DNA of 13,831 bases from DATIKM01 sp035477595 (GTDB lineage: Bacteria; Armatimonadota; Chthonomonadetes; Chthonomonadales; CAJBBX01), in contig DATIKM010000087.1 in NCBI GenBank assembly GCA_035477595.1, positions 1-13,831 of the forward strand, read 5' to 3'. The notes beneath the pieces were generated by a model. The model was not told where the DNA came from. It was given only the letters and a program-made list of their open reading frames with translations, and ran no database searches. Positions 1-6,527 of this stretch are shown here, piece after piece. Made by a program: the position numbers and the translations under genes. Numbering within the stretch: the stretch's first letter is position 1; each line of letters opens with the position of its first letter.

Positions 1-55
1 TAACCATCTCACGCCGCTTCACCAGGCTCAGAGCTGCGTTCTTGTGCATGGTCAT
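1..55 (-). CDS. IS481-family transposase, N-terminal 18 residues only (partial)
   Basis: The visible residues are MTMHKNAALSLVKRREMV. They match the opening of many IS481 transposases, which begin M(N/T)xHKNAxLTxxxRxxMV and lead into a helix-turn-helix before the DDE (rve) catalytic core. A clear Shine-Dalgarno GGAGG (complement of 65-69) sits 9 nt before the ATG at 55. A second in-frame ATG at 49 is also possible. The catalytic domain lies beyond the left edge, so neither intactness nor activity can be judged. The family call rests on 18 residues plus the TGT-type element end. Confidence 0.62.
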   Translation of the reverse strand, partial: MTMHKNAALSLVKRREMV

Positions 56-121
56 GCGTGGGTGCCTCCGGTGTGGTGTAGGCGGACCTATCTTACGATA
101 GCTCGTTCGACGTCGTCAACA
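1..121 (-). mobile_element. 5' end of an IS481-family insertion sequence (continues off the left edge)
   Basis: The start of a transposase reads leftwards from base 55 (next entry). The 66 bp upstream of it look like an IS terminus. Read on the minus strand, the outer end begins TGTTGACGACGTCG at 121-108, and IS481-type elements have TGT...ACA tips. A short inverted repeat, CTATC-TTAC-GATAG, lies at 88-101 inside the end region. No promoter with good -35/-10 boxes pointing out into the neighbouring gene is visible. The second end and the target duplication are outside the window, so the exact tip (121) is inferred from the TGT rule and not proved by comparing both ends. Confidence 0.6.
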
Positions 122-131
122 CCCAACCTGC

Positions 132-1400
132 ATGGAGAGCACAGCTCGCGGGAACAACCCGCTCTACCGCCACGGCTTCCTGCGCGTCAGCGACGACCGG
201 CGGCACCTCAGCCACGCGGATGGCACGCCCTTCCTCTGGATCGGCGACACGGCCTGGGCCGGCCCGCACCGGGCCAGCGACGCGGACTGGGCGGCGTACC
301 TGCGCGACCGCGTGGCGAAGCGCTTCACGCTGGTGCAGGTGGGACCCGCACCCGATTGGGCGGGTCCCACGGACCCGGCAGGGAATCTGCCGATCGAGGG
401 CGGCGACGCGCGGCGCCCGGTACCCGCGTTCTGGCAGGGCTGGGAGCGCAAGGTGCGCGCGGCCAACGAAGCCGGACTCGCCGTGCTCGTCAGCGGGCTC
501 ATGGAGCCCGTCAGCCGCTACCCCTCCGCGGAGCACGCGACCGTCTTCGCCCGCTGGCTCGCGGCGCGGCTGCACGGCGACATGGTGGTCCTCTCGCCAA
601 GCTTCGACAGCCCCGCGATGCCGCTGGGCGACGCCGTGGGCGCGGCCGTCCGCGAGGCCACCCGGGCGCACCTTCTCACCCAGCACCCCGGCACGCCGAC
701 CGGACAACCGGGGCAGATCTGGACCGAGGCCTACTTCGATCGCGACTACCTCGACTTCGCGGGGGTGCAGACCGGGCACAACCGTGGCGACCGTGAGATC
801 AGCGCGCGGCAGGCGATCGAGTGGAACCTGAGGCTCTACCGCCGCGAGCCCCGCAAGCCCGTGGTCAACCTGGAGGCGATGTACGACACGGAGGGGCGTG
901 GCCGCGAGGGCTCCTTCAGCGGAGAGGAGGCGCGCTCCCTGGGATGGCTCTCCATGCTCTCCGGGGCGTGCGGCTACACATACGGCAGCGACGTGTGGCA
1001 ATGGCGCACCGATCCGGCCCAGCCCGAGTACTGGCGACGCGCCATGGGACTCGCGAGCTCGTCGCACATGACGCACCTGCGCGACTTCCTCGCGCGCATC
1101 CCATGGTGGCGCCTCGCGCCCAGTCCGGAGCGGATCTCGGGGCAGCCGCCCGCATGGTCGCGGCGCGTCGCTGCGGCGACAACACCCGACGGCCGCCTGA
1201 TGGTCGCCTACTTCCCCGCACAGGCGCGCGTGACCGTCGATCTGCGGGGCATGCGCCTCCCCCTCCGAATCCGATGGTTCGACCCGCGCGCCGGCAGGTT
1301 TGACCCGCGCACTGCGACGGTCCGCGAGGCTGGCGACCAAAGCGTCGAGCCCCCTGCCCCCGGCGACTGGGCGTTGCTGATCGAGGGCCCGCGCCGGTAG
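132..1400 (+). CDS. DUF4038 / apiosidase-like glycoside hydrolase with C-terminal 'collagen-binding' type domain
   Basis: This 422-aa protein probably hydrolyses a plant-type glycoside. Its family (DUF4038, PF13204) includes GH140 apiosidases, but the substrate cannot be read here. The N-terminus has the family opening: HGFLRVS (14-20), ADGTPFLWIGDTAW (29-42), then a TIM barrel to about residue 320. Candidate catalytic acids are E249 in NLEAMYD and D159 in SPSFDS; this is by analogy and not aligned. Residues 325-420 look like the small beta domain (PF12904) that usually follows, including RIRWFDPRAGRF. No signal peptide is visible, so it is either cytoplasmic or has lost its export signal. 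The ATG at 132 has no Shine-Dalgarno; the bases where one would lie are the IS junction. The family's conserved block starts about 9 residues in, so little protein can be missing. It converges with the next gene across only 12 bp. Confidence 0.85.
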   Translation: MESTARGNNPLYRHGFLRVSDDRRHLSHADGTPFLWIGDTAWAGPHRASDADWAAYLRDRVAKRFTLVQVGPAPDWAGPTDPAGNLPIEGGDARRPVPAFWQGWERKVRAANEAGLAVLVSGLMEPVSRYPSAEHATVFARWLAARLHGDMVVLSPSFDSPAMPLGDAVGAAVREATRAHLLTQHPGTPTGQPGQIWTEAYFDRDYLDFAGVQTGHNRGDREISARQAIEWNLRLYRREPRKPVVNLEAMYDTEGRGREGSFSGEEARSLGWLSMLSGACGYTYGSDVWQWRTDPAQPEYWRRAMGLASSSHMTHLRDFLARIPWWRLAPSPERISGQPPAWSRRVAAATTPDGRLMVAYFPAQARVTVDLRGMRLPLRIRWFDPRAGRFDPRTATVREAGDQSVEPPAPGDWALLIEGPRR

Positions 1401-1412
1401 CACATCGGCCGC

Positions 1413-2102
1413 CTACCAGTTTGCGGGGTCGCGGATCCACTTCTGAAGGTGGTGGATGTGGCTCAGGCGGATGGGCGGCCCCTCGCCGGGCTCCAAGGCG
1501 AAGAAGGTGGGGGCGAGGGTCGCGCCGACGCGCCTGGCGAGAGCCAGGTCCGCGTCGACGCGCGCGAGCGTCGATGGCGACCCCAGATCGCGCTCGAACC
1601 GCGCACGATCCAGCTTGAGGCGCGATGCGAGGCGCATCAGCTCGCTGCGAGCCGCCTCGGGCGAAGCGTACTTGAAGCGGCTCTGCCCCGCAAGCAGCGC
1701 CCGGTGCATGGACCAGTAGGCGCCCTGGAGGGCGGCGGCCTCTGCGCCGGCGGCCATCAGCGGGGCGTGCGGATGCGATAGCGAGAACTGCGCATGGCGC
1801 ACCGTGAGACGTAGCCGGCCCGGGCGGGCGCGCATCTGCCTTCGGATGTCCTCCGAGCCCAGCCCGCAGAGGGAGCACTGAAAGTCGACGAAGGCGACGA
1901 GGTGCGTGGGAGCGCTGGCGGCGCCCAGCGCATGCGCGCCGGGCGCCAGGAGCTCGACGCGACGGACCGTCGGGTCGGGAGCGGGATCGGGCAGAAGGAC
2001 GGCCGGAGGCTTCCGCGGCGCCACGAGGAAACCGGCGCCAATCGCGGCGATTGCGACGAGCAGGGCAGTCCCGAGGATGCGCGGCTCACGCGTCAGTTTC
2101 AT
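1413..2102 (-). CDS. Membrane-anchored DsbA-like thioredoxin-fold protein (CxxC)
   Basis: A 229-aa protein with one N-terminal hydrophobic segment (about residues 9-28) and no convincing cleavage site, so probably an anchor with the rest outside the cytoplasm. The motif FVDFQCSLCG gives C76-x-x-C79 at the start of the first helix of a thioredoxin fold, like the DsbA/'thioredoxin_4' group (PF13462). The helical insertion (about 105-190) ends in GATLAPTFF, where P198 is the expected cis-proline facing the active site. By family it would form, isomerise or reduce disulfides in exported proteins. It lies downstream of the pseudopilin on the same strand, 76 bp away with a strong hairpin between. 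The pilin contains several cysteines, which makes it a possible client, but this is inference. The Shine-Dalgarno is weak (GGGA). Its own promoter is not evident. Confidence 0.78.
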   Translation of the reverse strand: MKLTREPRILGTALLVAIAAIGAGFLVAPRKPPAVLLPDPAPDPTVRRVELLAPGAHALGAASAPTHLVAFVDFQCSLCGLGSEDIRRQMRARPGRLRLTVRHAQFSLSHPHAPLMAAGAEAAALQGAYWSMHRALLAGQSRFKYASPEAARSELMRLASRLKLDRARFERDLGSPSTLARVDADLALARRVGATLAPTFFALEPGEGPPIRLSHIHHLQKWIRDPANW

Positions 2103-2123
2103 GGCAGATCGGTCCCGGCATGG

Positions 2124-2163
2124 ACGGGCGCGCGCCCCAGGAGCAGCCAGGGCGCGCGCCCGT
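2124..2163 (-). terminator. 14-bp perfect GC hairpin between pseudopilin and DsbA-like gene (terminator, attenuator or mRNA stabiliser)
   Basis: ACGGGCGCGCGCCC (2124-2137) and GGGCGCGCGCCCGT (2150-2163) are perfect inverted copies around a 12-nt loop. The stem begins 15 nt after the pseudopilin stop codon on the minus strand. No T-tract follows, so it is not a textbook intrinsic terminator. GC hairpins without a U-tract are plausible in high-GC genomes, either as partial terminators or as a 3' cap that stabilises an abundant upstream mRNA. Either would let the pilin be made in excess over the downstream protein. Confidence 0.6.
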
Positions 2164-2178
2164 ACGCCGCGCAGACGC

Positions 2179-2985
2179 TCAGCGGTACTCGGGGATCTGG
2201 TAGCACTCCTGCTGCCAACCGCGCAGGACGTTGGAGTCCGGGCCGGACCACCACTCCCACAGGAAGTCGTCCGCGGGCACCTGACCGGGCGCCCAGTTGA
2301 GGGCGCCGAAGGTGGTGCAGGGGTTGAGGGCCTTCACGTGGCCGTCGAAGAAAGCCCAGTTCGCCTTGCCGGTGCCATGCCCGTTGTACATGCCCTTGGC
2401 GCTGTCGAACCACACGCGCCAGTTCAGTGTCCACGTGCCAAGGTCGGAGTAGAACTCGCGCGACTCGATCACCATTAGGATGGTGGCGGGTCGGGTTACG
2501 GCGGCGAGCCTCTGACCGCTCGAAGCGCCGGGCGCCCCGGGGTGCGCCCAGTTGTTCGGCCCGGCGTAGGAGCGCCTCATGCCGTCCCGATGGTCGTAGC
2601 CGATCGTGGCGCAGCAGTCGTAGAAGAGCGGCTCGTCCGGAATCTCCCACTCGGGGCAGAGGAAGATCCTCGCGTTCCTGATGTAGGGTTGCGAGGCCCA
2701 GCGCCACGACCAGCGGTTGCGCACGGGCAGGTTGCCCCACCCGGTCACGGGCGTGTTCCCCACCACATCGTCGGTGCCAGCCCAGGCCGGAAGGGGCATG
2801 CGCTCGTCGTAGTCCTGCGTGTACTGAAGCAGGGCCGTGCCGATCTGCTTCATGTTGCTCAGGCAGGATGTGCGGCGCGCCTGAGAACGCGCCTTGGCGA
2901 AAACGGGGAAGAGAATGGCTGCTAAGATCGCGATGATCGCGATCACGACGAGCAGCTCGATCAGCGTGAACCCGCGTCTCTTCAT
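2179..2985 (-). CDS. Type II/IV pseudopilin-like protein (prepilin N-terminal cleavage domain, H-X-DG type C-terminus)
   Basis: A 268-aa protein with a class III signal: MKRRG^FTLIELLVV, cleaved after G5 by prepilin peptidase with N-methylation of F6. E10 is the conserved +5 glutamate, and residues 6-29 form the hydrophobic spine helix that anchors and assembles the subunit. AKARSQARRTSCLSNMKQIG and QYTQDYDERMP follow, as in the large DUF1559-like/'H-X9-DG' families of Armatimonadota and Planctomycetota. Near the C-terminus, H-GTGKANWAFF-DGH is a one-residue-longer version of the H-X9-DG processing-associated motif. A strong Shine-Dalgarno (GAGGAG) lies 8 nt before the ATG. These proteins are numerous per genome and mostly uncharacterised; they are presumed to be surface or pseudopilus components. 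A strong promoter lies about 235 bp upstream, and the thioredoxin-like gene follows. Confidence 0.9.
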   Translation of the reverse strand: MKRRGFTLIELLVVIAIIAILAAILFPVFAKARSQARRTSCLSNMKQIGTALLQYTQDYDERMPLPAWAGTDDVVGNTPVTGWGNLPVRNRWSWRWASQPYIRNARIFLCPEWEIPDEPLFYDCCATIGYDHRDGMRRSYAGPNNWAHPGAPGASSGQRLAAVTRPATILMVIESREFYSDLGTWTLNWRVWFDSAKGMYNGHGTGKANWAFFDGHVKALNPCTTFGALNWAPGQVPADDFLWEWWSGPDSNVLRGWQQECYQIPEYR

Positions 2986-3214
2986 GGAAACCGCTCCTCG
3001 CGAAGACAGCCCCTGCTCCGCCGCCTGCAGGAGCGGCCGGGGGCAAGCGCCTTGCGCCCAGGCGAGCCTGCTGGAGGGCGCGCGCTAGTGTCGTGTAGCC
3101 GGCCGGTCACGGTTCCGCAACCGGCGTCCCGTACCTCCTCTTCTGCGGCTCGGCGCGGCGCGCGGGCGTTGGTGAGGCCTGCCGCGGTCGGCGGCGAGCA
3201 CATAGATAGCTAGC
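2986..3214 (-). other. Long 5' leader of the pseudopilin mRNA, with a coupled upstream open frame
   Basis: The promoter at 3221-3249 would start transcripts near 3214, leaving about 230 untranslated nt before the pseudopilin ATG. Inside is a hairpin-forming stretch near 3041-3060 (GGGC-AAG / CTT-GC-GCCC, 7 bp with a 2-nt bulge). A 73-codon open frame starts at 3203 and its TGA overlaps the pilin ATG as ATGA. Its codon choice (many third-position A/T) is unlike the neighbours and the peptide is low complexity, so I do not call it a gene. No known riboswitch class is recognised. Confidence 0.4.
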
Positions 3215-3220
3215 AGAGCC

Positions 3221-3249
3221 ATTCTACGGTCGCGGCTGCGGTCTGTCAA
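3221..3249 (-). promoter_or_regulatory. Near-consensus sigma-70 promoter (TTGACA-N17-TAGAAT) reading toward the pseudopilin
   Basis: On the minus strand TTGACA occupies 3249-3244, followed by exactly 17 nt and TAGAAT at 3226-3221. The -35 is perfect, the spacer is ideal and the -10 matches 5 of 6. In such GC-rich DNA this combination is unlikely by chance, and it points at the pseudopilin/DsbA-like pair. It also sits upstream of the divergent ThuA-fusion gene, for which I see no equally good promoter. Confidence 0.75.
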
Positions 3250-3357
3250 GCAACGCGGCTCACTCGATCTACTCCATCGCGATCGGGCGACCGGAAGGAG
3301 TCCGGCAGCGGTGCGCCGTAGTAGTGCTAGGCCTGCCGGCCAGCCGCCGGCGCCAAC

Positions 3358-3364
3358 AAGGAGG
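3358..3364 (+). promoter_or_regulatory. Shine-Dalgarno AAGGAGG that fixes the ThuA-fusion start
   Basis: A full AAGGAGG lies 10 nt before ATG 3375 and 4 nt before an in-frame GTG at 3369. It rules out the upstream in-frame ATG at 3324, whose extra residues (LGLPASRRRQQGG) also do not belong to a signal peptide. ATG 3375 is preferred and GTG 3369 is possible, differing by two residues. Confidence 0.75.
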
Positions 3365-3374
3365 TCTCGTGACC

Positions 3375-5093
3375 ATGCTCGGGCGGGAGAGGCTGGCCTC
3401 GATCGGGGCCCTCACCATCGTGGCGCTCGCGGCGGCGCTCCCCGCGTGCCACGCGTCGGCCCAGTCGCCGGAGGAGCTGGCGCGCATCGACAGGGCCATA
3501 CCGGCGAGGGCGCAGGTCCGGCCCCAGAAGCCCCGCCGCCTGCTGATCTTCGACCTCAACGTGGGCTACTACCCCCCGCACGCTTCGGTTGCCACGGCGA
3601 ACGCCGCCTTCACGCGCATGGGCCAGAGGACAGGGGCCTTCGAGGCGGTCGTCAGCCGTGACCCGGCCGTCTTCCGCCGGGAGAGCCTGCGCCAGTTCGA
3701 CGCGGTCCTGCTCAACAACACCGTGGGCAACCTGTTCGAGGATCCCGAGCTGCGCCGCAACCTGCTGGAGTTCGTGACGGGAGGCGGGGGCCTGATGGGC
3801 CTGCACGGCACCTCCGTCGCCTTCACGCGGTTCGACCAGGGCGGGGCCGAGGACTGGCCCGAGTTCGGGGTCATGTTGGGCGCTCGCGGCGCGAGCCATC
3901 TGGAGGCCGATGAGCGCGTCAGGGTCCGCGTGGAGGAGCCCGGCCATCCGCTGGTCCGGTCCTTCAGAGGCAGGGACTTCGACTACAGCGAGGAGTTCTT
4001 CCGCTTCGGCCCGCCGTTCTCGCGCAACCGCGTTCGCGTGCTCCTGAGCATCGACAACGAGCGCACGGCGAGGCTGCAGGGGAAGGACCGCGTACACCGT
4101 TTCCGCGAGGACGACGACTACGCGCTCGCCTGGGTGCGCAACTACGGCCGCGGCCGGGTCTTCTACTCCACCATCGGCCACAACCCGCGCGTCTTCTGGG
4201 ACCCGGCGATGCTCCGCTTCTACCTGGATGCCGCGCAGTTCGTGCTCGGCGACCTGCCCGCGCCCACCGTGCCAAGCGCACGCCTGACACCCGCGATACG
4301 CGCGCAGGAGCGTCTTGGTTGGAGGCTCGGCGTCGAGGCGTGGACCTTCCACCGCTTCAGCTTCTTTGAGACGATCGAGAAGACCTCGCGCCTGGGTCTG
4401 GCCTACATTGGAGGGCTCAGCTTCCAGCGCGTGAGCGACTGCATCCCGCGCAACTTCGACCCTTCGCTCTCGGACGACGAGCTGAGCCGCGTGCGCATGA
4501 AGCTCGACGAGGCCGGCCTCCGGATGCTCACCTTCTTCATCTCGGAGATCCCGGCTGACGAGGCCGGGGCCCGCAGGGTGTTCGAGTTCGGCCGCAAGAT
4601 GGGCATCGAGACCTTCATGGTGCCCACGATGGCCTCGCTGGACATCATCGAGCGCATGGCGGACGAGTATGGCATCAACGTGGGGTTCCACAACTATGAC
4701 CGCAGAGTGACGCCCCAGTTCTGGAGCCCGGAGACCTTCCTCGCGGCCGTCGAGGGGCGCAGCAGGCGCATCGGCGCGGCCGTCGATATGGGCTTCTGGA
4801 TTCGCGAGGGCATCGACCCGGTGGAGGGAATCCGCAAGCTGGGCAACCGGCTCATCACCATCCAGTTCCACGACCTGCACGAGCGCAGCCCGCAGGGCCA
4901 CAGCGTGGTGTGGGGCACCGGAGCCGGGGAGAGCGAGCGCGTTTTCCGCGAGATGCGCCGGCTGGGTATCGTCCCCACTATGATCGGGCTGGAGTACTCC
5001 CACAGCTTCGAGGACAACTACGGCCTCGTTGCCCAGTGCGTGGCGTTCTTCGACCGCGTCAGCCTGGCGATCGCGGGAGGGCGCGCGCGATGA
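3375..5093 (+). CDS. Exported fusion: ThuA (trehalose-utilisation/glutamine-amidotransferase-like) domain + sugar-phosphate isomerase/epimerase-type TIM barrel
   Basis: A 572-aa protein. Residues 1-29 are a signal peptide; cleavage after ASA29 looks good, though LPAC (22-25) could act as a weak lipobox. Residues 54-295 are a ThuA domain (PF06283): RRLLIFDLNVGYYPPHAS, LLNNTVG, GGGGLMGLHGTS, DYSEEFF, YGRGRVFYSTIGHN. Residues 314-565 are a xylose-isomerase-like TIM barrel (PF01261). Candidate metal or catalytic residues there are H439 (GFHNYD), D471 (AAVDMGFW), H499 (QFHD) and E540 (GLEYS). ThuA-like proteins, the barrel family and Gfo/Idh/MocA enzymes recur together in 3-keto-sugar metabolism; the barrel members act as epimerases, isomerases or beta-eliminases. 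Having both domains in one exported chain suggests two consecutive steps. The stop codon overlaps the next start (ATGA), so the two proteins are probably made in fixed ratio. The substrate is unknown. Confidence 0.85.
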   Translation: MLGRERLASIGALTIVALAAALPACHASAQSPEELARIDRAIPARAQVRPQKPRRLLIFDLNVGYYPPHASVATANAAFTRMGQRTGAFEAVVSRDPAVFRRESLRQFDAVLLNNTVGNLFEDPELRRNLLEFVTGGGGLMGLHGTSVAFTRFDQGGAEDWPEFGVMLGARGASHLEADERVRVRVEEPGHPLVRSFRGRDFDYSEEFFRFGPPFSRNRVRVLLSIDNERTARLQGKDRVHRFREDDDYALAWVRNYGRGRVFYSTIGHNPRVFWDPAMLRFYLDAAQFVLGDLPAPTVPSARLTPAIRAQERLGWRLGVEAWTFHRFSFFETIEKTSRLGLAYIGGLSFQRVSDCIPRNFDPSLSDDELSRVRMKLDEAGLRMLTFFISEIPADEAGARRVFEFGRKMGIETFMVPTMASLDIIERMADEYGINVGFHNYDRRVTPQFWSPETFLAAVEGRSRRIGAAVDMGFWIREGIDPVEGIRKLGNRLITIQFHDLHERSPQGHSVVWGTGAGESERVFREMRRLGIVPTMIGLEYSHSFEDNYGLVAQCVAFFDRVSLAIAGGRAR

Positions 5094-6445
5094 GCGCCTC
5101 GGCTGGCTCGCGCGGCACGGGCGTGAGCCGTCGCGACTTCGTGGCGCGCGCCGTGGGCGCCGGTGCGGCCGTCGCAGCACCGTGGATCGTTCCAGCCCGG
5201 GCGCGCGGCGCGGTGCCGCCGAGCGAGCGCATTACGGCGGGCGTCATCGGGGTGGGGATTATGGGCAGGGGAATCCTCGGCTACTACCTGTCAGAGCCCG
5301 CCATCCGGATAATCGCGGTCTGCGAGGTGGACCGCGTGCGCCGCGACGCGGCGATGCAGAGCGTGCAGGCCGCTTACGGCGCCACGAGCGGCTGCACGGC
5401 CTACAACGACTACCGCGAGATGCTGGCTCGCCCCGACCTGGACGCGGTGCTGATCGTCACGCCCGACCACTGGCACGCCCTGCAGGCTGTCCACGCCGCC
5501 CAGGCCGGGAAGGACGTCTACTGCGAGAAGCCGATCTCCCTCACCATCGCAGAGGGACGGCGGATCGTGGAGGCGGTCCGATCGCACGGGTGCGTCTTCC
5601 AGACCGGCACGCAGTACCGCTCGGCGCCCACCATCCGGCGCGTGTGTGACTTCGTGCGGCGCGGCGGACTGGGCAAGGTTAGGCACGCGTTCTGTCTCTG
5701 GTCCCGCGTCGAGGGCGGTTACATCCCCGTGAGCCACCCGCTCCCGGCGGAGCCCGTCCCGGATGGGCTGGACTGGAACCTGTGGGTCGGACCCGCGCCC
5801 TGGCGGCCCTACAACCACCGCTTCCACCGGAACCCTATGACCGAAGTGGTGCCGTGGGCCTTCAACGACGACTTCGGCGCCGCGTCCGTCACCTGGCACA
5901 ACTCCCACTGTGCGGACGTGATCCAGTACGCACTGGGAGTCGAGGAGAGCGGCCCGGTGGAGATCATCCACCCGAGCAGCGGTCGCTATCCCACGCTCAC
6001 GTTCCGCTACGCCCACGGGCCGCTGCTCCATCTCGTGGATGACTGGGGCGCGTTGAAGCGGCAGTACGGCGTCGTGCCGGAGGACGCGCGGCTGGAGGGG
6101 AGCTTCGGCGGGGTCTTCGTGGGGGAGCGTGGGTGGGTAACGTCGATGCACGCACGCATCGAGGGGCACCCGCCGAGCATCTTCGACGAGATGGGGCTCC
6201 GCAACCGGGGCGTGCCGGGACCGAACAATCACCACGCGAACTGGCTGGAGTGCATCCGCACGCGCGGGCGCACCAGTACGGGCGAGGAGATCGGACACCG
6301 GTCCGCCTCGCTCGGCCACCTCGCGCATACCGCGTTCCGGCTCGGGCGCACGCTCTCGTGGGACCCGGCGACGGAGACCTTCGCGCGCGACGACGCGGCG
6401 AACCGCCTGCGCTCCCGGGCCATGCGCGAGCCGTGGCGGCTGTAG
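5090..6445 (+). CDS. Gfo/Idh/MocA-family NAD(P)-dependent sugar oxidoreductase, Tat-exported
   Basis: A 451-aa protein starting at the ATG that overlaps the ThuA-fusion stop (ATGA), with GGGAGG 9 nt upstream. An in-frame ATG further upstream at 4910 is rejected because it lies deep inside the previous gene. Residues 12-40 are a twin-arginine signal (SRRDFVARAVGAGAAVAAPW), so it is exported folded with its nucleotide bound, as in glucose-fructose oxidoreductase. Rossmann motif GVGIMGRG is at 54-61, TPDHWHA at 124-130, the family's EKP at 146-148 and QTGTQYRS at 171-178. The C-terminal substrate domain has DWNLWVGPAPWRPYNHRFHR (228-247) and WHNSHCADVIQYALG (269-283). It would oxidise or reduce a sugar, probably at C3; with no external NAD supply the cofactor is likely tightly bound and the enzyme cycles between two sugars (inference). 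It is very typical of the Armatimonadota/Planctomycetota expansion of this family. Confidence 0.9.
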   Translation: MSASAGSRGTGVSRRDFVARAVGAGAAVAAPWIVPARARGAVPPSERITAGVIGVGIMGRGILGYYLSEPAIRIIAVCEVDRVRRDAAMQSVQAAYGATSGCTAYNDYREMLARPDLDAVLIVTPDHWHALQAVHAAQAGKDVYCEKPISLTIAEGRRIVEAVRSHGCVFQTGTQYRSAPTIRRVCDFVRRGGLGKVRHAFCLWSRVEGGYIPVSHPLPAEPVPDGLDWNLWVGPAPWRPYNHRFHRNPMTEVVPWAFNDDFGAASVTWHNSHCADVIQYALGVEESGPVEIIHPSSGRYPTLTFRYAHGPLLHLVDDWGALKRQYGVVPEDARLEGSFGGVFVGERGWVTSMHARIEGHPPSIFDEMGLRNRGVPGPNNHHANWLECIRTRGRTSTGEEIGHRSASLGHLAHTAFRLGRTLSWDPATETFARDDAANRLRSRAMREPWRL

Positions 6446-6527
6446 CCGGCAAGCCGAACCAGTGCGGCCGCGCTGAGAGTTCCCGCGCCGCCAGACCTGA
6501 CCATACGCAGCGCCTCGGGTGACCACG

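Noticed and set aside
60..121. Outward promoter from the IS end driving the DUF4038 gene
   Set aside because: TATCTT (89-94) and TACGAT (94-99) resemble -10 boxes, but neither has a -35 box at a suitable distance.
93..1403. A 436-codon open frame antisense to the DUF4038 gene
   Set aside because: It is Arg/Ala/Gly/His-rich with no domain pattern. Long antisense frames are expected opposite genes with GC-rich third positions.
2982..3203. 73-codon minus-strand frame in the pseudopilin leader as a gene
   Set aside because: Codon choice is unlike the neighbours, the peptide is Arg/Ala/Pro-rich and no family is recognised. Kept only as a possible leader frame because of the ATGA overlap.
3250..3357. 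Promoter for the ThuA-fusion operon in the divergent region
   Set aside because: TAGTAG-like bases occur near 3320, but there is no acceptable -35, so nothing could be supported.
3327..5180. A 617-codon open frame antisense to the ThuA fusion
   Set aside because: The sense strand has clear domains, a signal peptide and a Shine-Dalgarno; the antisense peptide is a shadow of the sense codons.
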